Source: Piezodorus guildinii
Lineage: Eukaryota; Arthropoda; Insecta; Hemiptera; Pentatomidae
Length of the DNA: 64,000 bases
Direction of reading: 5' to 3'
Assembly (NCBI GenBank): GCA_023052935.1
Contig: CM041292.1
Location: forward strand, 148,790,939 to 148,854,938
The notes under the pieces: generated by a model
Seen by the model: the letters and a program-made list of their open reading frames with translations, nothing else
What the model was told of the DNA's origin: nothing
Databases searched by the model: none
Shown: positions 55,200 to 64,000 of the stretch, piece after piece
How positions within the stretch are numbered: position 1 is the first letter of the stretch
How the letters are laid out: each line of letters opens with the position of its first letter
Translations under genes and position numbers: made by a program

Positions 55200-55740
55200 T
55201 GGTTTAGAGGTTTAAAAAAAAAAGTTGAGAGGTTGCGCAACAAGATTTGTAGAATCCAAATAACGAATATAAAAAAATCCGTTTGTCCACCGTCCGCGGC
55301 ATTTTTGCGAAACTACAAGATCAATTTTTTATTTTTTTTAATTCACCACAAAAATACTAGTTCATTCAACGATTATCTTAACACCTAGCCGTTGATATCA
55401 GCGGTCGGTTTATAATGGCGGCCGATTTATAAAAATTTATTAATGTTTTTCAACCAAAAAACTGCGAATAATTATATAAAAGAGAAAAAAAAAGAAAAAA
55501 AAAATTAAAATTTTACACATAAATAAATGTGTTTAACCTACAACTCAGTTATTTTTGACGAGAAAAATATGAAGAGACTTTTAGAATCAGTAAAGGGCGA
55601 TAAATACAAATAAAAAAATAAATTAAAAAAATCCATATGTATATTCAAGTAGCAAATCATAATGAATGTAATCCCAACAAAAAAATTACTACCGGTCAAA
55701 ATTTGAGAGCTTACGTTTCAAGATGCGTAGAATTCGAAAA
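55200..55740 (+). repeat. dispersed repeat family E, copy 2
   Basis: Same blocks as 33.38-34.0 kb: CCACAAAAATACTAGTTCATTCAACG, GTTGATATCAGCGG, AATGGCGGCCGATT, AACTGCGAATAATTATA, AAATTTTACACATAAATA. Non-coding. Confidence 0.6.
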
Positions 55741-56189
55741 ACAATATAGAATTAAATTTTCGACAAAATGAAAAAAGAATCATTGAAATTGGTTAACAAC
55801 TAGCTGGGATATTGCGTTTTGAAATCAGCGGTATTGATTTAATATTATCCTTTGAATGATTGCTTTTCATAATACTTAATTGCCTATCAATAGCTATATA
55901 AACAGTTATACCCTAATATTGTTATTTGGAAATAATAAACCATTGTGTAATAATTTGTAGAGTTTATTTATGTTGTTTTTATACATTTGTTATATATGTG
56001 GTTACTGCGATTATTATTTTTTTTTTTTACATAATAGTTCCTTATAGTAAAGGTTAAATATACATATTATATTCAGGTGTTGATGAATTTAACGGTTTTA
56101 CACTTTGAAACCAAAACAAATAAACTAATCGGTAATGTGATGAAAATAATAACTTTTTCCTTTCTTACGATAATATACATTAAAAGACT
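55741..56189. other. AT-rich spacer
   Basis: Nothing recognised. Confidence 0.4.
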
Positions 56190-57520
56190 ATTAAAATGCT
56201 GTTCTATAAATGGAACAACAAAGGAATCGAGTACCCGGCCATGACGGAGTCCCAACGATATTACTAAAACAACTACCGAAGAAATGTATAGCACAACTCA
56301 CGAATCTATGCAATTTGTGTTTGAGGCTGAGGTTATCTTCGATAAATAGAAACATGCCACTCCTCAAGCCGAATAAGTTTGGAAACGAGGCATACCCATC
56401 GGCCAGTTAACTACAGTTAGTTACAGTTATCTCGCCAAGGCATAAGAAAATCATCCTAAATTATCTCCGAAATTTTTAGAAAGAACACTTCGTGATCCCT
56501 TGAAAACAGACACGATTTCAAGCCCACCTTAGTACAATCATCATCTTATGAAGTTACAGACTGAGGCCAGTAGAAACTTCAACCAGAACTGAGAAACGGC
56601 GATAATCTTAATAGATAAGACAAAGGTATTAGATTCCAGGTCTCATGGTATTCTATGTTATAAATTCACAGACCTTGAATGTCCTAAGCAGCTTTACAGT
56701 ATTTTCTGTTCGTTTCTAAACTATAGGACCACCTCCATAAGGGTTTGTGAGAAGCAATTGCGTCCTATAAAATTCAGGTATGATGTACCACATGGAGCAA
56801 TCCTCTCCACAACCCTATTTTCAATATACTGCAAACAAGATGCGCTAGCAGCATACGTTGACGATTAAGCCATCTACAGAAAGAGATAGCAGAAAGATGA
56901 TCCCTAACACTGCACTCAAACAGGCCAAGGAAACCTGCAAACATATTTTCCAACAGCTAAATAAGTTAACCCCTCTAAGACAAGTTGTATGATTTTCTCA
57001 CACCAAAATGGCAAAAGATCAGCACGAGAGCTCCTCCTTCTCCTTGTTGCGGACACCATCATATCACCATCAAATGCTGTAGTATATCTAGCCATGAAAT
57101 CAGATAGGCACATGAAACTTTGCATGCATCGATACCAAAAGATAAGGGAGGTCAGCGAAAAATCGTACCGCCTCAAGCACCTACTGCCACTACACCTGCC
57201 CTTTCACTAAGACTGTAACTTTAGGTCTACACAATTATCCTTCGATCAGCATTATTATACGGAGCCCCCCTTGTCACCCACTTAAGCGAGGGTACTCACC
57301 ATCACCTGCAACGTTTCCAAGATACCATACTAAGGAAAATGGTGAGGAACATAGCTTGGAAGAAAACGATGCCAACGGATCACACACACTGCTCGACCTC
57401 CTTACGATACCAGGTTTCATTCGAAAAACAAAAATCAAAATTTTGGACTCTTTTAAATAATAAACTAACCCTCCTTCCAAATCCTGACGCCAATTCCACC
57501 ACCACATAGATGACAAGTAC
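56190..57520 (+). pseudogene. LINE reverse-transcriptase fossil
   Basis: NRVPGHDGVPTILLKQLPKK (RT start), then across shifts CYKFTDLECPKQLYSIFCSF, YDVPHGAILSTTLFSIYC (motif B) and LAAYVDD (motif C), and finally RFQDTILRKMVRNIAWKK near 57310-57370, the jockey-like tail. The order is right over 1.3 kb, so this is one decayed copy, broken by many stops. Confidence 0.75.
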
Positions 57521-58414
57521 TTGGAACATAATAGTTCACATCTGATATGGAAACGAATGTTTAGCATTAAGGTTTTTAGTTTTAGTTTTCATCTCCCAGC
57601 CAAACAATGTGCCATAGCACTACAAGTAAATCACCAATGAAAAGAATCACAAAACATTGTAAATGACCAAACGCTATGCTTCAGCATTACCAAGAAAAAA
57701 TACTATGTATGTACAAGCCCCATGGGAGTTGGGGTTGGAAATCGCAAATAGAGGAAGGAATATGGGATCTCTTTTTCTGCATTACATGCATTATAAGAGG
57801 GGAGAGAGGACACAATAATTTACGGTATATGGGAGCGAATGGGAGTCACGTCTAGTGATGGGGCTCACTAGTCTTTCTGAGTCAGTCAAGTTATGGTCTC
57901 TCAGTCTAGTCTGAGGGTCCGTACATAGTCTTGCCAGCCCTGTGGTCGTCCTGTCGGAGATAATTGATATGGTATAATATTTGTCCAGATTATATTGTTT
58001 TAAGTAAATATTTACACGAGAAGAAACTATCGGGAGAGGCTTTTCTTCTATAAACAATATGTCAATAAAGCTTATAATATTACTGTTACTGCCATTTACT
58101 CGAAAGAACAAACTTCATTTGGATTTCATCAAGTTTCATAATGGATTGATACAAACAGCTGGGACTTAATTCCTTAGAAACGACACCTAAGATATCTACT
58201 ACTTCACAATGAATACAACGATGAGCAGAAAAAACACATTTTACGCTTGGATGTTACCTAAGATTTATTTGGAAAATTTTGTAACTAGCTACAATGATGA
58301 AAAGATACTGAAAGCATTTAAGAATATTATGAATGATGAAGAACAATGAATGTAGTTCTAACTTTAATGAACAGAATATATTTTAAAAATACTTGACACT
58401 GATATCATTGAAGG
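57521..58414. other. spacer
   Basis: Mixed composition with no recognised gene. The minus-strand frame at 57791-58111 shows no domain. Confidence 0.35.
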
Positions 58415-58600
58415 ATTATTGGAGTTGAGATTAGGGGAAAAAGAAGAAACGGAAGATCAAGAGCAAGATGGTGAGATAAAGTTTCTGGGGCAAGGACGTA
58501 GTGCAAGGTTACTACTAATGGTTGAGCTGCAGTGTCAGCTACAGATAACTGGAGAAAGCTCTTGGAAAAGTCAGCCAGAAGGCTGTTACATAATCATGGT
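58415..58600 (+). pseudogene. LINE polymerase tail fragment
   Basis: Broken frames read GVEIRGKRRNGRSRARW and DNWRKLLEKVSQKAVT. These resemble the R-R-R-G-R-P-x-x-R-W...W-R-K-L-V end of RTE/R1-like polymerases. Short and degraded. Confidence 0.45.
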
Positions 58601-60457
58601 AGTAAATATGTATATTATATATCATGCATATAATATATATGCGTATAAGTATCTTAGTTATTGAAAAAGCTATATTTTTTAACTATCATTTTCTTCTACA
58701 GGAGATATAATAACCATTAGCTATAGATGAAGATATTTACTTCAATACAAAAAATAGGACCAATGCAATAAAAGAAAACTGGAATTAGAACTAAACAATA
58801 ATATTAATTACAAAAATTAGATATAGTTAATACTTTTTTATTATCATTCCTTTACAATGTCATTCCAAAGGAAAATTTGTCATTTTATTTATCATGACCT
58901 ATTTTATTTCTTTGTATTTAGCTATAAAACATCTGTCAAATATTTATTTTTTTCTACAATCTTCGGCTATGGGGAAATAGGAGTCAGTACATTCGAACAA
59001 TAATTAGTAAATATATGAAGCAACATCATTTTAATCCAAATGACATTTAATTATTTAAAATATTAATATTTAATTAACTATTAGGACAAGAAAGTTTAAA
59101 GTACGATCAATAAGAAAACCTCAATGGACGACTTATTAAAATTGACGGGAAATAATATTTACAACACGATCGCAATACTTTCCCTTATTATATATTTTAC
59201 ATGTAGGTAAGTGATACAATATATATTATATTTAAAATTTTAAGTAATAGTAATATATAATTGATTAAAAGAATTATGAAACTATTAAAAAAAGAAATAT
59301 TCATGTGATAAACGCAAACGGTGTTTTTCAGGCATTTGACCTGGCTTCGAATAGTCCTTGTAAAAACTTGACTAAAGTTAATATTATCAAATATCAGACT
59401 TTTTAATTAATAATTAGGATACTTCATAAAACCATAGATAACCTTTACAAATTAAATATAAATTACTAGTGTAAAATGATATGTTGCAGGCTTATTTACA
59501 TAAGGTGCAGTCGAAACTGAAATCCTCAATGTGAGGAAGTGAGAAATTTTCAGTATTCTACAATCTCAAGAGGCGTACTTGTATATTTCATCAAACAACA
59601 GCAAAGCTTAATTGATATACATTCTATATGGACGTTTTATTTCTATTTGTAGTATAAATAACGAAAACATGAATAGCAACGACAAAAAAAAAGAAACAGT
59701 GCGAAACAATCAATTAAGGCTACTACAAATCATAAAATAATAAAAATATAAAAATAATGTTTGCAGCTTTTGCTTAAAAATGTATAAAGGTCTAGGTCGC
59801 GTCTTTGCGTCGCGACGCGTCGCCAAAACTCGAATATGGCATTGGTGCCTATTATAGCATTGTGCTGATCATATTTTTTGCTACAGGGTCATAATATTCT
59901 TCGTTTGAGATTAAAAGCTTATTCAAATGTTTATAGTTTGAGTACGTGATTACGGAGAACAGGTGTTTCATTGTGTTAATTTTTTCTCATTATTTATTAA
60001 TTATTAGCTAGTAATTCTTTCGAGTCAAAATAAATTTGCAATTACTCAATGTATTATTTGCAAGAATAACAATGCCTCACAGATTGCATACCTTCCGTTC
60101 CATTGTAAATGTAGATATTTATAGTAAAGATATGTGTATGTTTAAGTGCGTGTTCCACGTGTATATTGCTATACGAATATTTATGGATTTATAGGATTGT
60201 TAAAATATTTTATTTAAAAGTAACTAGACTATAAGAAAATTTTGTTTTTCGTTATTAAAAGAATCATATTTACTAAAGAATTTTTGTTTTTCATTATTTC
60301 CGTTATCAGACAACATCGTTGGGATTTACTAAGGCAGCTATATATTTAATTAATGTAGCATTAATCACTTTTATAATATTTCTGTTGTATATTGCTGAGA
60401 AGCGTTTTCAATAGAAATATGCCTTAGTGCAATAGAAATATTACTTTTATAGTCACA
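58601..60457. other. AT-rich stretch with family D end and a CpG-rich spot
   Basis: The right end of family D (TTATATATTTTACATGTAGGTAAGTGA) lies at about 59185-59215. A compact CpG-rich palindromic spot is at 59795-59823. No gene is recognised. Confidence 0.45.
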
Positions 60458-60850
60458 CATCGTAGAGATACACCCATTCTCATAGACACAGGCCTATCCC
60501 TACACACACCCTTAGACTCCAGACTCCAGGCTAGGCTCACCTCAGCAACCTGAACTTGTCCCTCCTGGCGTCCGGCATGAGGAAAGACACCGCTCTTTCG
60601 CACAACTCTAGCTGACTTCTTCCTTCGGCACCATCTTCCCCATCCGCATCACTCATCCTCCAACTCAGAAGGTCACACAGACAGTCTCTGATCACACGCA
60701 CAAGACGATCCGAGACTTCCGAGACCTACCAATAATTACCCCAACCATGCTGCACGATCTAAGATCCTCAAACAAACGATTCTGCTAACAGTGTTGGCAG
60801 ACTACGTTACTCCGATAGCCGTGAACTGATCGCCAAGATGCCGGCATGTC
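60458..60850 (+). pseudogene. possible Ty3/gypsy protease-region remnant
   Basis: Less AT-rich than its surroundings. The plus frame reads HRRDTPILIDTGLSLHTPL, like the D-T-G active site of LTR-element proteases, and further on LADFFLRHHLPHP, like the G-A-D-F-L block that follows it. Stops lie between and no RT follows. A weak call; it could be an unrelated decayed gene. Confidence 0.35.
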
Positions 60851-61384
60851 CCCCACCTCTTTTGTTCTTACCTTTGTTTGAGTGGGGAGTAGGGCTAGCC
60901 AAATTTAGATAATTGTTTACTAATACATAGTTGATTTAATGGAATAACAATGTATTAATTCATTATGATAAACGAAATATATGAATACTTTTGATGATCA
61001 CAAACTTTTGTAATGGTAATTCATATTTCGTTATTTTATAAATACTTTTAGCTTAATTTAAGGAAAACATGATTACTCAAAAAATATTTTTTAAAACTCT
61101 ATTTGGTCTGTTATCCTTATTATCGCGAAACCGGTCAGCTTTAAAAATAGATAAAAACTGAAAAGTAATTATGATGAGTAATGATAATAATTATAGTTTA
61201 TTTATTCTTAGAAAAGTACATTTAGAAGGAAGATAAATGTTTGTAAAAAGAGAAAACAGTGAAAAAGAAAAGAAAAAAAAAAGAATATAATAAAAAAGAA
61301 TAAAAAGGTATATTACAATAATGAGTAACATCTATTGCTAATTATTGGAAAATTATCAACAAAATCTGGTGGTAAAACACGAAT
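60851..61384. other. AT-rich spacer
   Basis: Nothing recognised. Confidence 0.4.
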
Positions 61385-62020
61385 TTCACTTACCTCAGTT
61401 GTTAAAATCAATTTTAGAATTTTTATTAAGAGTTAGAGATGGAATACATATTTAAGTCAATGTAAAAAAGTTAACAAATTAAATTGTGTTTCGATAAAAA
61501 CATGGGTTTGATTAAATACTCTATTATATTATTATCTACAACTAATAGTTAGTTGTATGGGTTTTTCATCACTCTCCGTTTACTCTAAAGAATTTTGTGT
61601 ATAGAATAATATATTTTTAAAATATTTATCTTTTTAACGGTATATTATACACATATTAATGTTTTTTATCTACATGAACACGTAAATTGCATAAAAAAAA
61701 ATAAAAAAAATTGTTTGTTCTTTTCTCCTTTATTTGGGTATGGAATCCGTTCAACTTGAAAAATTGTCTCTTTATTATCAAAGAAAACAATATGATATGG
61801 TTATTTCCTTGGGATCTACATAATTAAAGGTACTTTAGAGGAAGAAAATTTAAAATATCGTCGATTAAGCCCTGTCAGACTATTTTAATCAGAATGAAAC
61901 CGATATGGAACTTGAGTCCATTAATTTTTTCATCGATATTTTAATTCGAGTTTAATCAAAATCGGTTGTGCTGTTTTTGAGATAATCGCAAAATGCATAG
62001 TATAAATCCTAAAACGTGTA
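61385..62020 (+). mobile_element. non-autonomous repeat family D, copy 6 (left two-thirds)
   Basis: It begins AATTTCACTTACCTCAGTTG with an intact terminal motif, follows copy 1 through GGTATATTATACACA, TTAAGCCCTGTCAGACTATT and GTGCTGTTTTTGAGATAATC, and stops near 62010, where LINE sequence takes over. Confidence 0.7.
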
Positions 62021-62099
62021 TTTCCGTTGAATACTGTTATTCAAAACTTTTCAATACTTTATTTTACTATAATATTTCCCACTTACACGTAATAGAAAA

Positions 62100-62830
62100 G
62101 ATGGCGTGTACCGAGAAAGGTTTACATATTAGTGATAAGATTCCGGTTTTGGCATATACCGATTATTTCGTACTGGTAGGTGAAGACACGAAAACTATAC
62201 AACTACCAAGTTTTTTAATAAAAACAAGTGTTTTAATAACCATAAATACAAGTGTTTAAATACAAACCGGTAAAGAAATAGGACTCGAATTTAATACCAA
62301 TAAGACGAAATATTTGATTAGTATCAGAAACGGTGGCATCTTCGTGATTTTAGTGAAAGTATTTAGGTTCAATGATAACAAGAAAAAATTGAAATCCAGA
62401 AAGAAATGCCGCTTAAAAATGGGAAATGCGTGTTATTATTCAGTTGCTAAGTTACTTAGCTCGCGGATACTATTTAAAAGCTTAAAAGTTAGAATTTATA
62501 AAACTATTATTCTTATGAAGGTTCATTACGGATGTGAAGTGTGGCCACTTACTTTAAAGGATAAGCAACGGCTTAAGATTTTCAAAAATAAGGTACTGCG
62601 TAAAATATTTGGTCCGAAGAGAGATGAGACCACTGGGGAGTTTAGATGGTTGCACAACGCGGAATTGCGGAACTTGTATCCTGTCAATAGTATAGTAGTA
62701 TAGTAAAAAGGTAGGCCGAAGCGTCGATGGGAGGATTGCGTTAAGGCTGATCTGGGGCTTGGGCTTGAACGGTGAACATTGGACGAGTCTGTGTAGGTTG
62801 AATTTGGTGGTATCGGCATTGGTAAGCCTA
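62100..62830 (+). pseudogene. LINE reverse-transcriptase C-terminal fossil with internal deletion
   Basis: VLAYTDYFVLVGEDTKTIQL (RT motif C, Y-A-D-D changed to Y-T-D-Y), GLEFNTNKTKYLIS, then HYGCEVWPLTLKDKQRLKIF and NKVLRKIFGPKRDETTGEF, and after two stops KGRPKRRWEDCVKADLG. The usual R-R-x-R-W-x-G-H-x-x-R block before G-R-P-x-R-R-W is missing, so a segment was deleted near 62700. A (TTA)n tract follows at 62830-62860. Confidence 0.75.
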
Positions 62831-62839
62831 TTATTATTT

Positions 62840-63204
62840 TTATTATTATTATTTATAATATTTTACATATAACTAAGTAAATGTAAAAATTAAAATGATA
62901 GTTAAAAAAATAAATAATCATTTTGTTCATTTACATACATTGAAAAATACAACGTATACAATAAATAAGGAAAATATATAACTAATACATTCAAAACATG
63001 AATAAACAAAAATAACTAATGACTTCCATTTTTTTTCTATTAAAACACGATATAGTCAAAATTCTTAAGAAATTGAATGGACAGGAAGTAATTAAATAGA
63101 CGGGATTCAAATCTCGGAAGGATATTGATTAGAGTTACGGATGTTTGAAGGAATATAGTTCCATGTGGGAAAAAATCGGATTATGGAAGATTCGTTCAAA
63201 GCTG
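62840..63204. other. AT-rich spacer
   Basis: Nothing recognised beyond the (TTA)n tract at its start. Confidence 0.4.
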
Positions 63205-63405
63205 CTATTCGATGGGGCGAGGTGGCTGAGTGGGTTAGTGTGTGTTGCCTAGCCACTATAGATGACTAAAAACTTGTGAAACCAAATAATTACGAGTTCG
63301 AGTCTCGCTGCTGGGGGCTTTTATCTACCGACCTCACCCTCTGGCCCGAGAAACCTCCGTATAGCCCCTTCAAAGGCAAGGAAGAAGTATACAAAAAAAA
63401 AAAAA
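63205..63405 (+). mobile_element. tRNA-derived SINE, fourth type
   Basis: GGGCGAGGTGGCTGAGTGGG TTAGTG (A-box, tRNA-Ser/Leu-like with a long variable part) and GAGTTCGAGTCTC (B-box), followed by GACCTCACCCTCTGGCCCGAG and a pure A tail at 63391-63407. The body differs from families A, B and C. Confidence 0.75.
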
Positions 63406-64000
63406 AAGTTCGAAGGTGTATATAAATATCATATTTAAGTGCGTAAACGTAACAAAATCAAGTAAACGTTTTATGTTTAATATGCATTTTTTTAAATTTT
63501 AATCATGAACTAGATTATCATTCCAAGATTGAAGAACCGTATATTAAAGTTTAAGATCCTTTAATGGACACTTTATGTTTACATTTTGTTCCCTTATAAT
63601 TGTAGTTAACATATTTCTTACTCGTTACACCGTTTATTTGAAGAACAACTATTTAAACACATAAAATTAATACTCAGTGCGATTTTAGCTAAATATAGAA
63701 CTATCGTTCATCATATATCAAATCCAAGACATGTTGGTTGCTCCCAAAGACTCATCAAAGAAAACATACAGTAAGTAAAATACATCTTTCAAAATGTCTC
63801 GGTGAACGTAGTAGCCTGTATAGATAGTTATTTCCTATATAAAATAAGATTTAAGCATAAAACTAGCAAATAAAATAAATATACATATATTAAGAAATAT
63901 ATGAAACAATATTAAATTTAACATAAATATATATGAAAATTGGACCACGATATGTTAAGAAATATGTAAATCTTTTAATGCATAAATGTAAAGTTTAAAT
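63406..64000. other. AT-rich stretch to the window edge
   Basis: Nothing recognised. Confidence 0.4.

Noticed and set aside
63211..63320. Possible tRNA-Ser/Leu gene
   Set aside because: Long irregular variable part and A-tailed body; better explained as a SINE.

Overview
This looks like a piece of an AT-rich, intron-bearing animal nuclear genome, most likely an insect or another arthropod. Nothing bacterial is present: no operons and no ribosome-binding-site-led gene strings. What is seen is spliced-exon signals, LINE, SINE, LTR and Tc1/mariner elements, long (TA)n microsatellites and tRNA-derived SINEs. Species cannot be named from the sequence.

Host gene. The only convincing host gene is on the minus strand near the left edge. 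The exon 2184-2415 encodes the first membrane helix and pore helix of an inward-rectifier K+ (Kir/Irk) channel, bounded by an acceptor and a donor. A second candidate exon at 5758-5873 would lie upstream in the transcript. The remaining exons are outside the window or not recognisable. A Tc1-type transposon (2436-4008) sits in the intron only 20 bases from the acceptor of the pore exon.

Mobile elements dominate the rest. (a) 24635-29485: a complete Ty3/gypsy-type LTR retrotransposon whose 276-bp LTRs look identical base for base, with open Gag, protease and RT-RNaseH-integrase frames joined by -1 shifts. It has no tRNA-type primer site; the 20 bases after the 5' LTR are complementary to a stretch inside the LTR, which suggests Tf1-like self-priming. 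(b) DNA transposons: the Tc1 element (one nonsense codon), an internally deleted mariner (53972-55023) and a piggyBac-like deletion derivative (30785-31823). (c) A dispersed non-autonomous family with ends reading ACTTACCT...AGGTAAGT, at least seven copies. (d) Hairpin and foldback elements at 16884-17040 and 34846-35425, and a foldback split by the LTR retrotransposon. (e) LINE remains: a 5'-truncated jockey-like copy (35825-37559), its 3'-end fragments elsewhere, restriction-like-endonuclease LINE pieces (47.6-48.5 kb), RNase H-bearing pieces (41 kb) and others. (f) At least four tRNA-derived SINE types, two copies with clear target-site duplications. (g) A family carrying a hammerhead-ribozyme-like CTGAAGA...GGCC...GGCCGAAAC motif at 19.2-21.3 kb.

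Between these are AT-rich stretches, probably intron or intergenic, with (TA)n microsatellites and a few tandem repeats. The strongest candidates for something new are the self-primed LTR element with its two -1 junctions, the splice-donor-like ends of the non-autonomous family, and the transposon placed at the Kir splice acceptor.
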